Shown here: piece after piece, positions 1 through 8,088 of the stretch | Layout of the letters: every line of letters starts with the position of its first letter | How positions within the stretch are numbered: position 1 is the first letter of the stretch | Assembly (NCBI GenBank): GCA_964437185.1 | Contig: CAYTFU010000006.1 | Span: forward strand, 1 to 63,459 | DNA: 63,459 nt | Direction: 5' to 3' | Source: UBA10103 sp964437185 | GTDB lineage: Bacteria > Patescibacteriota > Minisyncoccia > Phycocordibacterales > UBA2100 | Position numbers and translations under genes: made by a program | The notes under the pieces: generated by a model | The model's input: only the letters and a program-made list of their open reading frames with translations | Database searches by the model: none | Told to the model about the DNA's origin: nothing

Positions 1-48
1 CGTCCACATCCCCAGCCGCATCACCCTCCGCATCACCACAATCCGCGC

Positions 49-54
49 GATACT
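49..54 (+). promoter_or_regulatory. -10 box (GATACT) for leaderless lamin-tail gene
   Basis: GATACT ends 7 nt before the ATG at 62. A start of transcription 6-7 nt past the hexamer would coincide with that ATG, the same geometry seen at about twenty genes in this window. No Shine-Dalgarno sequence is present. No clear -35 was identified. The preceding 48 bases are C-rich and show no recognisable gene. Confidence 0.4.
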
Positions 55-61
55 GTACGCA

Positions 62-925
62 ATGAGCGAGGAGAAGTCTCTTCGGAAGTTCTTCAGAAAA
101 TCCTGCGCGGGGATGATCAAGAGCGGTAGTATTGTTTTCTTCGGCGTTGTTTGCTCCATTTTCATACCGAGTGTAGTAAGCGCGCAGGTGATCATCACCG
201 AGGTAATGTACGATCTCAAGGAGGGGAGTGACAGTGGGCGCGAGTGGATTGAGGTATACAACGCTGGCCTCACTGAGGTAGTGCTCAGTGAGTATAAATT
301 ATTTGAAAATGGTACGGCACACAAAATTTCGGGAGTTTCTGGTGGCGCGTCGTTGCCCGCTGGAGCGTACGCGATCATTGCGGATAGCGCCGCGAATTTC
401 AAAACCGATTGGCCCGGGTATAGCGGCCCACTTTTTGATAGTGCGTTTAGTCTCAGTAATACGGGCGAGAGCATCGTGCTGCGCAATGCGAGTAGCACGG
501 ACATGGATACGGTAACGTACCAAAGCACGATAGGCGCAGCAGGCGATGGCAATTCTCTGAATCGCGCGAGCGCAGGAGCGTCGCTCGTTCCTCGTTCGCC
601 AAGCCCTGGCGCCACGATGACGGATGAAGTAATTGCGCCGCCTCAAAAGAGTGTGCCGGAAAAGGCCCCAGTACCATCGGCAAAACCAAAACCCGTGACA
701 TCTACAAATGTTGAGGAGGCGTATGTAGTGGATGATCCAGCGGAGGGGGTCGTTGTTGAAAACGCGACCACGGTCGTGACGACTACAGAGGAAGGAGAAA
801 AGAACTCTTCCGTTTGGTGGATCGGTGCGGTGATTATCGCTTCGTTTGCGGCATCCTCACTTTTACTCGCGAGAAGACTAAGCAAAACAGAATGGGACAT
901 TGAGGAAATGGAGGAAACGAGATAG
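62..925 (+). CDS. secreted lamin-tail-domain (LTD) protein with C-terminal membrane anchor
   Basis: This 287-residue protein has an N-terminal hydrophobic segment (about residues 20-41, ending PSVVSAQ, a plausible signal-peptidase site). A lamin-tail domain follows, recognised from VIITEVMYD, EWIEVYNAG, LPAGAYAII and SLSNTGESIVL (about 42-160). A Pro/Ala/Val/Thr-rich linker (about 180-250) leads to one transmembrane helix (about 252-270, WWIGAVIIASFAASSLLL) and a short charged tail. LTD domains in bacteria are found on exported, often cell-envelope proteins; no catalytic residues are expected. The layout implies a surface domain tethered to the membrane by its C-terminus. The first ATG fits the -10 box just upstream; the internal ATG at residue 18 would give a more standard signal peptide. 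The gene overlaps no neighbour and is followed after 10 nt by a sugar epimerase. The substrate or partner is unknown. Confidence 0.75.
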   Translation: MSEEKSLRKFFRKSCAGMIKSGSIVFFGVVCSIFIPSVVSAQVIITEVMYDLKEGSDSGREWIEVYNAGLTEVVLSEYKLFENGTAHKISGVSGGASLPAGAYAIIADSAANFKTDWPGYSGPLFDSAFSLSNTGESIVLRNASSTDMDTVTYQSTIGAAGDGNSLNRASAGASLVPRSPSPGATMTDEVIAPPQKSVPEKAPVPSAKPKPVTSTNVEEAYVVDDPAEGVVVENATTVVTTTEEGEKNSSVWWIGAVIIASFAASSLLLARRLSKTEWDIEEMEETR

Positions 926-935
926 TCTGGTCAGA

Positions 936-1784
936 ATGAGCAGCAAAATGATTCTTGTAACGGGAGGGGCTGGATTCATCGGCACGCACCTCTGTAAGCG
1001 ATTGTTGGATGAGGGCAATACGGTAATTTCTCTCGACAACTATTTCACCGGCTCGCGCGAAAATCATGTACCTGGCGTGGAGTATCGCGAGGGACACACG
1101 AAGGATATCGAGAAGCTCGTGCCCGAGACGCCGGATCTCACTTTTCACCTCGGTGAATATTCGCGAGTAGAGAAAAGTTTGGAAGAGCCGGCGCTCGTGT
1201 GGGATCTCAACGTCGCTGGTACGTTTGGCGTACTCGAGTGGTGGCGAAAAAGGAAGTCGAAGCTCGTGTATGCTGGCTCGTCTACCAAATTCGGCGACGG
1301 AGGGTCCGGGCGCGACCAGAGTCCGTACGCGTGGACGAAGGCCGCCAATACCGAGCTCGTGAGCAACTACGCGCGGTGGTATTCGCTTCCGCACGCGATT
1401 ACGTATTTTTACAACGTGTACGGTCCCGGCGAGCGCGTAGGAGCCTACGGGACGGTCATTGAAATCTTTCGCCAACAGCATGCGCGTGGTGAGCCGCTCA
1501 CCGTTGTATCACCAGGCACGCAGAAAAGAAATTTCACGCACGTGAGCGATATCGTGGATGGTCTCGTGCTCGTCGGTGCGAAGGGGGAGGGGGACGATTA
1601 CGGCCTTGGCGTGACGCACGAATATTCAATTCTCGAAGTCGCCAAGATGATCGGAGGCGAAATTATGATGCTTCCAGAACGAGCGGGCAACAGATTCGGA
1701 TCAGGCATCGACACGTCTAAATCAGAGGCGCTCGGATGGTTGCCCAAAATTACTCTCGAGCAATACCTCGGCCAAAATTCCTAA
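936..1784 (+). CDS. NAD-dependent epimerase/dehydratase (UDP-glucose 4-epimerase-like)
   Basis: This is an extended short-chain dehydrogenase of about 282 residues. The N-terminus carries the Rossmann signature GGAGFIGTHL. The catalytic Tyr-Lys pair lies in SPYAWTKAA (YxxxK), with YAGSSTKFG providing the upstream Ser. FYNVYGPGERVG and RNFTHVSDIVDG are the conserved middle and C-terminal substrate-binding segments of the GalE/WbpP-type family. The expected role is epimerisation or dehydration of a nucleotide sugar in the cytoplasm; the exact sugar cannot be read from sequence. It is slightly shorter than typical GalE (about 330) and lacks some of the C-terminal part. I chose the ATG at 936 because the family fold begins 4 residues later and a GATAGT hexamer overlaps the stop of the preceding gene; an ATG at 948 is also possible. 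It stands some 5 kb from the main glycan locus. Confidence 0.8.
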   Translation: MSSKMILVTGGAGFIGTHLCKRLLDEGNTVISLDNYFTGSRENHVPGVEYREGHTKDIEKLVPETPDLTFHLGEYSRVEKSLEEPALVWDLNVAGTFGVLEWWRKRKSKLVYAGSSTKFGDGGSGRDQSPYAWTKAANTELVSNYARWYSLPHAITYFYNVYGPGERVGAYGTVIEIFRQQHARGEPLTVVSPGTQKRNFTHVSDIVDGLVLVGAKGEGDDYGLGVTHEYSILEVAKMIGGEIMMLPERAGNRFGSGIDTSKSEALGWLPKITLEQYLGQNS

Positions 1785-1829
1785 TCCCCACAAATGTGAC
1801 ATTCGGGACGCGCGACCCAAATCGCGTGC

Positions 1830-1835
1830 TATACA
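1830..1835 (+). promoter_or_regulatory. extended -10 box (TGC-TATACA)
   Basis: TATACA preceded by TG-C (extended -10) ends exactly 6 nt before the ATG at 1842. It predicts a leaderless transcript for the LCAT-like hydrolase gene. No -35 or ribosome-binding site is visible. Confidence 0.45.
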
Positions 1836-1841
1836 TCCCTC

Positions 1842-4805
1842 ATGTGCGAGAGATCATGGATCTCCCTGCGAATCACTTCTCTTATTCTGTTCGTGTTGTG
1901 TGCCTTTTACGCTCCTCTCATAGCGAACGCCGAAGTGCTTTTCTCACAGATGGATAGTTCGCAGGTGTTTACATCCTTCCTATCGAGCAGCGATCCCGGT
2001 GCCTACTGGCGCATCCCTATCCCCAACGACATGGGTCCGGTGCGCATAGACTCAATCGAGTTCCGTGCCCAAGGGGCGCTAGGAAATGCGCAAATATACG
2101 ATATGGCAGGAATGAGAATGGTCTGCTGGCTCGACGCTGCCAAAACGACGCGTTGCTCAAATACCACCTGGGGATTTTCTGGTGCTCAGAGGTTTGTCGC
2201 AACGCCACCCAACACTGGCCCAAAAACGTATCGCTTCGACTACAGGAGTCCCGATGCGTACTACCCCGCTGTGCCGCATGCCTCGACCACCCTTCCGGCC
2301 GTCTTCGATCACGCATACATTGACGTCTTTCGTGTTGCTGGATCAGGAGTGATTCTTTATGGAACTTCCACTCAAATGTATTACGTCGTGCATGGCGAGC
2401 GGCTTTCGTCCTCAACCCCCTCCTGCACCACAAACTGCTATTCCAACGTGATGTTCTTGCCTGGCATACAATCAAGCCGTTTGTATGCGCCAGGACAGGT
2501 GCTTACAGAAAATCGAATTTGGGAACCGAACAGTCCTTTTGGAAATGATGTGCCAAGCCTTGATATGACGAACCCAAGCGCGACGGATGTGGTGTACACC
2601 AAAGATGGAGACATCATCGGCTCTGCGTACAATCTTTACGGGATCTACGGATCTTTTATAAACCAAATGAACTCTCTGAAGGGATCTGTAATTGAAGATT
2701 GGGAACCCATTGCATACGACTGGCGACTTGATTACGATGATCTGTTGGATTATGGACATCAGACTGCCGATGGAAAAATCTACTATCGCGGCAATAATTC
2801 TGCTACTACCAGTGATCCATATATAGTCCAGGAACTCAAGCGCCTCGCATCCACATCAAGAACGGATAAAGTGACAATCATTGCGCACTCAAACGGAGGC
2901 TTACTGGCTCGAAAAATGTTGACACGCCCCGAACTCGCTCAGTATGTGGATAGAGTAATAATTGTCGCGTCTCCGCAGCTGGGGACGCCGCAAGCTATCG
3001 GTGGGCTATTACATGGTTTCGGTCAGGCATTACCAGAAGAGAAGTTACCGTTCTTTCTTTCGGCAGCAAATGCACGATTCCTTGGTCTGGCAATGCCGAT
3101 GGCGTACAATCTTCTGCCGTCGGATTCGTACTTTCACTACACGCAAACTCCCGTAATCAAGTTCGATCCCTTTACGCTGCACGATTGGGTTGAGAAATAC
3201 GGAGGGTTGATAACGACTCAAAATCAGCTCCGCATCTTCATGACGGATATTGCACGGACAAAACCAGAGCATCAGGACATTGATACGCCAGACGTGACAG
3301 ATGCCGACCTCCACCTGAATGCAATCGGAGTTCATGCCGAGCTTGACTCGTGGATTCCATCAAATGATGTTGAGTTGATAACCATTGCTGGGTGGGGCAA
3401 CCCGACCGTCGCGAGGATTGAGTATAAGAGGGTTCCGACGTTCGCATGCCTCGCCCGGGGCCCGGATGGGAGTTGCGCGCTTAGCGGACGCACTGACGAG
3501 ATTACATACTCTCCCAAAATGGTGATCGATGGCGATGGGACCGTCATTGAGTCGAGTGCGCAGTGGACTAATGGCGCGTCTTCTACGCGATACTGGCTCG
3601 ACCTTATGTCGCTTAACTCAGAAATGGGCTCCGAATACTCTCACGCAAATATTTTCGAATCACCACAAATGCGCTCCTTGTTGGAGGATCTCATTAAAAA
3701 GGCTACCTCGACTCCTCTCCCGCAGTACGTCAATACATCACGTCCGGAGCATGAGGGGGTTGCACCTCGGTTGTATTTCACACTCCATTCTCCTCTAACT
3801 CTCGGATTTTCTGACGAGGAGGGAAATTATACTGGGGCAACAAGCAGTAATGCCGTATTTGAGGTTCCCGACGTTGATTACAGGAGGTTTGGCGAGGTGC
3901 AGTGGCTCTCTGTGCCGAAAAATCTAGCGGGGAAGGTCGTGTTGCAAGGAACTGGAAGCGGTTCATTTGCTCTCGACGTAGAAGAGGTCAATGGAAATGA
4001 TATTTTGGCCAACACTACGTTTGCTGCTGTCCCATCCTCGACCTCAACCATCGCGACATTTGAAATCGATCCTCTCCGATCGCCAATCTCAGAGGGGGCG
4101 CTGAATGTTGATTTCGATGGCGATGGTGCGGTGGACACGACATTACGTTCGGTAGAGGGGGAGACCGTTCTCCCCAAGAGCCCACTTACCGTAATTGCGG
4201 ACGATCAGACGATGATTGTTGGCGGCTCCATCCCGCCTCTCGCGGCTTCTTTCACCGGCTTCGCCAACGGTGACACGGAAACGAGTAATGACGTCACTGG
4301 TGAGGCAACGTGTACGACTACAGCAACAAATAGCAGCCCGGTTGGTAACTATCCGATCGTCTGTACCGTTGGCACTTTGTCGTCCAGTGATTATGAATTC
4401 AAGACGTTTATTGAAGGAACTCTTACAATCCAGTACCGCTGGGATGGATTCCTGCAGCCAATAGACGACCCTACTGCCAACCCAACATTGACTCCGAGTG
4501 TGTTTAAGGGCGGCAGCACTGTACCTGTGAAGTTTCAGCTTAAAGATAGTAACGGCGCTTCGATACAGTCATTTACCGACCTCCTATGGATTAAGCCAGT
4601 TCCCATCACTCCTCTCGCCGCTTCTGTTGATGAGCCCGTGTATACGATATCGGGTACAACCGGCAGTACGTATCGCTGGGACGCTACAAATCAACAATAT
4701 GTGTACAACTGGAGCACCAAGGGCCTTGCTACAGGCCTTGTGTACAAAATTTCCGTAAACCTAGACGATGGAACTTCTCGAGAGGTGATTATAGGGCTGC
4801 GGTAA
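1842..4805 (+). CDS. large secreted LCAT/PGAP1-like alpha/beta hydrolase with MBG and PxKF-type C-terminal domains
   Basis: This 987-residue exported protein starts with a signal peptide (about residues 8-30, LILFVLCAFYAPLIANA). A beta-rich N-terminal region (30-195) precedes an alpha/beta hydrolase core resembling lecithin:cholesterol acyltransferase/PGAP1 proteins: NVMFLPGIQSSRLY (oxyanion region), WEPIAYDWRLDYDD, and the nucleophile elbow IIAHSNGGLLARK with Ser350. SPQLGTP follows, as in lipases of this group. Around residues 780-860 is an MBG-type bacterial Ig-like module (PLTVIADDQTMIVGG...). It is followed by a PxKF-type module (FKGGSTVPVKFQLKDSNG) to the end. Expected role: extracellular or surface ester hydrolase/acyltransferase acting on lipids. 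For a CPR organism this could help in scavenging host lipid, which is inference. Ser, with a candidate Asp and His downstream, is visible; the His was not assigned with certainty. It stands alone, with two small membrane protein genes 38 nt downstream. Confidence 0.75.
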   Translation: MCERSWISLRITSLILFVLCAFYAPLIANAEVLFSQMDSSQVFTSFLSSSDPGAYWRIPIPNDMGPVRIDSIEFRAQGALGNAQIYDMAGMRMVCWLDAAKTTRCSNTTWGFSGAQRFVATPPNTGPKTYRFDYRSPDAYYPAVPHASTTLPAVFDHAYIDVFRVAGSGVILYGTSTQMYYVVHGERLSSSTPSCTTNCYSNVMFLPGIQSSRLYAPGQVLTENRIWEPNSPFGNDVPSLDMTNPSATDVVYTKDGDIIGSAYNLYGIYGSFINQMNSLKGSVIEDWEPIAYDWRLDYDDLLDYGHQTADGKIYYRGNNSATTSDPYIVQELKRLASTSRTDKVTIIAHSNGGLLARKMLTRPELAQYVDRVIIVASPQLGTPQAIGGLLHGFGQALPEEKLPFFLSAANARFLGLAMPMAYNLLPSDSYFHYTQTPVIKFDPFTLHDWVEKYGGLITTQNQLRIFMTDIARTKPEHQDIDTPDVTDADLHLNAIGVHAELDSWIPSNDVELITIAGWGNPTVARIEYKRVPTFACLARGPDGSCALSGRTDEITYSPKMVIDGDGTVIESSAQWTNGASSTRYWLDLMSLNSEMGSEYSHANIFESPQMRSLLEDLIKKATSTPLPQYVNTSRPEHEGVAPRLYFTLHSPLTLGFSDEEGNYTGATSSNAVFEVPDVDYRRFGEVQWLSVPKNLAGKVVLQGTGSGSFALDVEEVNGNDILANTTFAAVPSSTSTIATFEIDPLRSPISEGALNVDFDGDGAVDTTLRSVEGETVLPKSPLTVIADDQTMIVGGSIPPLAASFTGFANGDTETSNDVTGEATCTTTATNSSPVGNYPIVCTVGTLSSSDYEFKTFIEGTLTIQYRWDGFLQPIDDPTANPTLTPSVFKGGSTVPVKFQLKDSNGASIQSFTDLLWIKPVPITPLAASVDEPVYTISGTTGSTYRWDATNQQYVYNWSTKGLATGLVYKISVNLDDGTSREVIIGLR

Positions 4806-4830
4806 TGCAAGTGCATGGAAAATTTCGTGG

Positions 4831-4836
4831 TAATCT
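4831..4836 (+). promoter_or_regulatory. extended -10 box (TGG-TAATCT)
   Basis: TAATCT preceded by TGG ends 6 nt before the ATG at 4843, the same spacing as at many other genes here, and predicts a leaderless mRNA for the small membrane protein pair. Confidence 0.35.
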
Positions 4837-4842
4837 TTTCAT

Positions 4843-5166
4843 ATGGTAGCTCTCATAAGAAAATATAAAATTCAAATCGCGGCCGCTCTCCTGACAGCGG
4901 TTATTATATATGTGTTTCCGATAATCAAGGGGGGTGGTAGCCCTTCAGACGTGAGTTCGTTTAGGTCGGCCTTTGGTCAACTCGCCCTGATTTCTTACGT
5001 CCTGTACCTGGGTTCATCGTTCATTTTCCTGAAGCTAGTTCGCCGTTTTCAGCTGCATAGATTTTCCGTATACCTCGCTCACGCTGTCGCTTTTGCGATA
5101 GGATACTACCTACTTGTCGCAGCGTACCTAAGTATTGCGGCCGGCGGTATTCCTTCAATTATTTAA
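4843..5166 (+). CDS. small membrane protein, first of a paralogous pair
   Basis: A 107-residue protein with three to four hydrophobic helices (about 10-28, 47-68, 78-103). It begins with a basic stretch (VALIRKYKIQ). It is similar in layout to the next gene: both have KxKxQ near the start, QLALISYVLYL/QFALISFVIYI in the middle, a basic pair (RRFQLHR/ARKYNLS), and LAHAVAFAIGYYL/MAHALAFLLAYAI near the end. They are therefore a tandem duplication. I do not recognise a family. The MAHA(L/V)AF segment is reminiscent of nothing I can name. Probably an inner-membrane protein of unknown function. It is possibly co-transcribed with its paralogue. Confidence 0.6.
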   Translation: MVALIRKYKIQIAAALLTAVIIYVFPIIKGGGSPSDVSSFRSAFGQLALISYVLYLGSSFIFLKLVRRFQLHRFSVYLAHAVAFAIGYYLLVAAYLSIAAGGIPSII

Positions 5167-5176
5167 TGGCAAAGAA

Positions 5177-5455
5177 ATGATATCTGCTTCCTATAAGAGG
5201 TTCAAAGTCCAATTCTTTGTTGCGCTGTTTACTCTCGGCCTGGTCGCCTACTTTCCCATTTTTGCCGCACAATTTGCGCTAATTTCTTTCGTCATTTATA
5301 TCGCGCTCTCGGCATTGTTTATCTGGATCGCACGCAAATACAATTTGTCTGCCGTCTATCTACTTATGGCACACGCGCTGGCATTTCTGCTCGCGTACGC
5401 CATCTTCGCGTTAGTTGTTTATAGTTTAGTAACGATGACTCATTTTGGGTTCTGA
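5177..5455 (+). CDS. small membrane protein, second of a paralogous pair
   Basis: A 92-residue protein with three predicted transmembrane helices (about 10-27, 32-48, 57-85), paralogous to the preceding gene (shared pattern: FALISFVIYI, MAHALAF). The ATG at 5177 is chosen because the aligned N-terminus (basic residues followed by KVQFF) starts there; upstream codons belong to the preceding gene's end. The gap between the two genes is 10 nt, so they probably form one transcription unit. Unknown function. Confidence 0.55.
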   Translation: MISASYKRFKVQFFVALFTLGLVAYFPIFAAQFALISFVIYIALSALFIWIARKYNLSAVYLLMAHALAFLLAYAIFALVVYSLVTMTHFGF

Positions 5456-5483
5456 TGATTGCGAGGTAAATGACGGGGGTAGG

Positions 5484-5520
5484 TACACACAACACCTACG
5501 ACCGTGGGAGTTGTATGTAT
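5484..5520. repeat. hairpin A with conserved CGACCGTGG apex
   Basis: An imperfect inverted repeat: outer arm ACACAAC pairs with GTTGTATGT, inner arm CCTACG pairs with CGTGGG through one G-T pair. It lies directly beyond the stop codon of the duplicated glycosyltransferase 3' fragment (minus strand), the same place hairpin B has relative to the intact gene. No strong T-run follows on either strand, so a classical rho-independent terminator is not certain. Confidence 0.5.
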
Positions 5521-5620
5521 TCACGGGCGGTCGCTTAAGCGGAGGCGGGCGATGTCGCGGGCGAATTTGGTGTAGATGTTTTCCCAGAGGAACTTTTCGA
5601 GGTGCATGCGGATGCGGCGA
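5521..5620 (-). pseudogene. 3'-end fragment of a group-1 glycosyltransferase gene
   Basis: On the minus strand this stretch encodes RIRMHLEKFLWENIYTKF followed by ARDIARLRLSDRP and a stop. The intact gene 330 bp further right ends RVRMHLEKFLWENIYTKF, ARDIARLRSSHHQ. Nucleotide identity is very high over about 100 bp and stops abruptly near 5620. Only the last 31 or so codons and the downstream hairpin were copied; there is no start or catalytic part, so this is a dead fragment. It marks a tandem duplication or deletion event. Function: none expected as protein. Confidence 0.8.
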
Positions 5621-5624
5621 GGGT

Positions 5625-5815
5625 TCTAATAGAGTCATTGCCTCATCCTCGCGGCACACTCTGTGTAGCCATCACAAATGGTTTTAGGTGCGATAAAGCA
5701 AATGAGCTGTCGAACACAGAATGCTCCTCATATCTTATAAATCTCCGACCGTGGAACTATAAGATATGGCAATTGTTAGCACGGGGAGAATGGTACCAGG
5801 TACCAATAATCACCT
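5625..5815. other. gene-free stretch between hairpins, containing hairpin C
   Basis: Nothing resembling a gene was seen. It contains a perfect 11-bp inverted repeat (CATATCTTATA at 5729-5739 and TATAAGATATG at 5758-5768). The loop includes CCGACCGTGG, the same apex as hairpins A and B although the stem sequence is wholly different. A small palindromic GGTACCAGGTACC occurs at about 5792-5804. Confidence 0.5.
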
Positions 5816-5853
5816 ATACACACAAGACCTACGATCGTGGGAGTTGTGTGTAT
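5816..5853. terminator. hairpin B downstream of glycosyltransferase gene
   Basis: ATACACACAA pairs perfectly with TTGTGTGTAT, and an inner CCTACG pairs with CGTGGG around a 2-nt turn, giving a long hairpin immediately after the minus-strand stop codon. It is the counterpart of hairpin A. Its position between convergent genes suggests a transcription end for the glycosyltransferase gene, but it has no long T-run. Confidence 0.45.
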
Positions 5854-6957
5854 TCACTGGTGATGGCTTGAGCGGAGGCGGGCGATGTCGCGGGCGAATT
5901 TGGTGTAGATGTTTTCCCAGAGGAATTTTTCGAGGTGCATGCGGACGCGATGAAGATCGGGGGGTGCGGGGTTCTCGAGCACTTCTCGGAGCGCTCGCGC
6001 TATGTCTTTTGGTTCGCGCGGGTCGAAGTACGATACAAATTCGTCGCCAACTTCATGAAAGATGGGGATGTCGGACGCGATGACTGGCACATGGAGTGCG
6101 AGCGCCTCGATGATCGGGATGCCGAAGCCTTCGTAGAGTGATGGATGGGCGAAGACTTTGCTCTGCCGATAGAGTTTCCAGAGCGTCATGTCGTCGTTGA
6201 TGGTTTGGAAGGTTACGTCGGTGAGGCCCAGCTCCTTGGCGAGGTTTTGGAGCGATTGTTTGAGGCCGTTGTCCACTCCCACGAGACAAACTTTGAGGTG
6301 TTTGTTGACGTATCCTATCGCGCGCAAAAGTGGCGCGTGATTTTTTCGCGTTTCGAAGTGGCCCACATAGAGCACGTCGATTGTCTTTGGTTCTGCCGTC
6401 GACAATTCTTGCAGGAGAAGGCGTTCGTCGATTCCGAAGTAGCTTTTCGCAACGCGCGAGGGGTCGAAGCCTATGTACTTACGCAATTCCGCAATCGAAA
6501 AGTCGCTGCAGGTCACGAAGTACTGCGCGCGTCGCCACTGGCTTTTGAGGTAAGAAGAGAAGAGGAGGCGGTAGAAGAAGTTTTTGCTATCGCTCGTAAA
6601 GTAACGAAAATCGTAGGCGACCTGAAAGTGCGTGTGACGTTTGAGTGCGCGGTAGGGGATGGGCACGGATTCTATGATTACGGTCGAGGGTGGGAGCTTG
6701 TTGAGCGCAGCTGCGATTTGTCGCGCTGCGCGAAATTTGCTCCAGTGGTTGAATCGGTAATCTACCTCGACGAGATTGCCGCTCGCAGGTGTCCACCACA
6801 GGGGCGCTTTGCCGCGCGCGACGATGAGGGTGAATTTCTCACCGAGGTCACGCGAAAATCGCTTGGTGATTTCATCAAATCGACGATTTGCGCCCGAGGG
6901 GACTGCCGGATCAAAATACGGTGAGACATACACCACGCGGCTCTTTTCTGCGTCCAT
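5854..6957 (-). CDS. glycosyltransferase, GT4 family (group 1)
   Basis: A 367-residue GT-B glycosyltransferase. The N-terminal domain starts with VVYVSPYFDPAVPSGANRR, the usual acceptor-side loop with a glycine. The C-terminal nucleotide-sugar domain has VLYVGHFETRKNH (start of the domain), HPSLYEGFGIPIIEAL (the E-x7-E motif) and PVIASDIPIFHEVG. Expected to transfer a hexose from a nucleotide donor onto a growing surface glycan at the inner face of the membrane. The start is the ATG at 6957. The last codons and the following hairpin exist as a second copy some 330 bp away. It is divergent from the tyvelose-type epimerase gene (69 nt between starts). Confidence 0.85.
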   Translation of the reverse strand: MDAEKSRVVYVSPYFDPAVPSGANRRFDEITKRFSRDLGEKFTLIVARGKAPLWWTPASGNLVEVDYRFNHWSKFRAARQIAAALNKLPPSTVIIESVPIPYRALKRHTHFQVAYDFRYFTSDSKNFFYRLLFSSYLKSQWRRAQYFVTCSDFSIAELRKYIGFDPSRVAKSYFGIDERLLLQELSTAEPKTIDVLYVGHFETRKNHAPLLRAIGYVNKHLKVCLVGVDNGLKQSLQNLAKELGLTDVTFQTINDDMTLWKLYRQSKVFAHPSLYEGFGIPIIEALALHVPVIASDIPIFHEVGDEFVSYFDPREPKDIARALREVLENPAPPDLHRVRMHLEKFLWENIYTKFARDIARLRSSHHQ

Positions 6958-7026
6958 ACGAGTATGGCGAAATCATAGCATGAGGCGTTTTAAATCCTCT
7001 CTGGTTTGGTAGTATGTGTAGTACGT

Positions 7027-8073
7027 ATGGAAAAAAGGCGGCTACTCATCACAGGCGGAGCGGGGTTTATTGGGGTCAACGCCGCGCGGCACTTTTTGGG
7101 TAAAGGGTGGGATGTGACGCTCCTCGACAACTTTTCGCGCAAAGGTACTGATATCAATGTCAAAAATTTGCATCGAGAATTTCCCGACGTGCCTGTGATA
7201 CGTGCTGATATTTGTACGGATCAAAAACAGCTCGACAATGCGGTGGCAAAGAGTGATGCGGTGCTCCACCTTGCGGCGCAAGTGGCCGTTACCACCTCGA
7301 TCACCGATCCGCGCAATGACATGCGGCAAAACATTCTCGGCACGTTCAACGTGCTCGAAGCGATACGCGCGAGCGAAAATCAGCCGCCTCTCATTTATTC
7401 TTCGACCAACAAAGTATACGGAGCGCTCGAAGAGTATGCCGTACGCGAAGCGACGTCGCGATTCGAATTTGTCGACGACACTTACAGATCGTTTGGCGTA
7501 CCAGAAAAGCAGACGCTCGATTTCCATTCGCCGTACGGATGTTCCAAGGGCGCAGCGGATCAGTACGTGATCGATTACGGCCGCATCTACGGGTTGCGTA
7601 CACTCTCACTCCGCCAGTCGTGTATTTATGGGCAACACCAATTTGGCGTGGAAGATCAGGGATGGATCGCGTGGTTTACGATTGCGGCGATGCGTGGCAA
7701 GCCCCTCACGATCTATGGATCGGGATTCCAGGTACGCGATGGACTTTTCGTCGACGATCTCTCGCGGTTGTACGAGCTCGCATTTGAAAAAATCGACACG
7801 TTGCCCCAGCGCGCGTACAACGTGGGCGGTGGTGCAGGAAACACTATTTCGCTTCTCGAACTTTTGGAGCTTTTGAAAAAGAAATATGGGTACAATCCCG
7901 ACGTCGCCCACTCAGATATTCGTGCTGGCGATCAACCGATATTCGTGGCCGACATTCGCGCACTCGCGAAGGATTTGAATTGGAAGCCGGAAATGGGAAT
8001 CAAAGATGGGATTGGAAAAATGCACGAATGGCTTCACGACAACCGTGAGGTTATCGCGGGTGTTTTGGGATAG
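7027..8073 (+). CDS. NAD-dependent epimerase, CDP-paratose 2-epimerase (tyvelose)-like
   Basis: A 348-residue extended SDR. GGAGFIGVNAARHF is the NAD-binding loop; SSTNKVYG and SPYGCSKGAADQYV hold the catalytic Ser/Thr and YxxxK; LRQSCIYGQHQFGVEDQGW is a segment I associate with CDP-paratose 2-epimerases (Tyv/RfbE), as is DDTYRSFG. The reaction would be C2 epimerisation of a nucleotide-linked (di)deoxyhexose, in the cytoplasm. No CDP-glucose pathway genes were seen nearby, so the substrate may differ. Start: ATG at 7027, with TAGTAT at 7010-7015 upstream. An FAD-dependent oxidoreductase gene follows after 15 nt, suggesting a functional pair. Confidence 0.8.
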   Translation: MEKRRLLITGGAGFIGVNAARHFLGKGWDVTLLDNFSRKGTDINVKNLHREFPDVPVIRADICTDQKQLDNAVAKSDAVLHLAAQVAVTTSITDPRNDMRQNILGTFNVLEAIRASENQPPLIYSSTNKVYGALEEYAVREATSRFEFVDDTYRSFGVPEKQTLDFHSPYGCSKGAADQYVIDYGRIYGLRTLSLRQSCIYGQHQFGVEDQGWIAWFTIAAMRGKPLTIYGSGFQVRDGLFVDDLSRLYELAFEKIDTLPQRAYNVGGGAGNTISLLELLELLKKKYGYNPDVAHSDIRAGDQPIFVADIRALAKDLNWKPEMGIKDGIGKMHEWLHDNREVIAGVLG

Positions 8074-8075
8074 GG

Positions 8076-8081
8076 TATAGT
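8076..8081 (+). promoter_or_regulatory. -10 box (TATAGT) between epimerase and oxidoreductase
   Basis: TATAGT ends 7 nt before the ATG at 8089. If used, the mRNA would start at or one base before that ATG. This excludes the GTG at 8080, which lies within the hexamer, as start. Confidence 0.4.
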
Positions 8082-8088
8082 GTCCTCA

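Noticed and set aside
834..1481. 215-codon minus-strand frame
   Set aside because: Antisense to the lamin-tail and epimerase genes and without any recognisable motif.
5792..5804. GGTACCAGGTACC as another REP-like unit of the transposase
   Set aside because: It shares only GGTACC with the 45-46 kb units and lacks GGTGTCA; probably chance.
6145..6924. 259-codon plus-strand frame
   Set aside because: It lies wholly antisense to the GT4 glycosyltransferase gene, whose motifs are clear; an artefact of codon composition.
8080..8088. GTG start three codons before the FAD oxidoreductase ATG
   Set aside because: It overlaps the TATAGT -10 hexamer, and the ATG at 8089 is spaced correctly.
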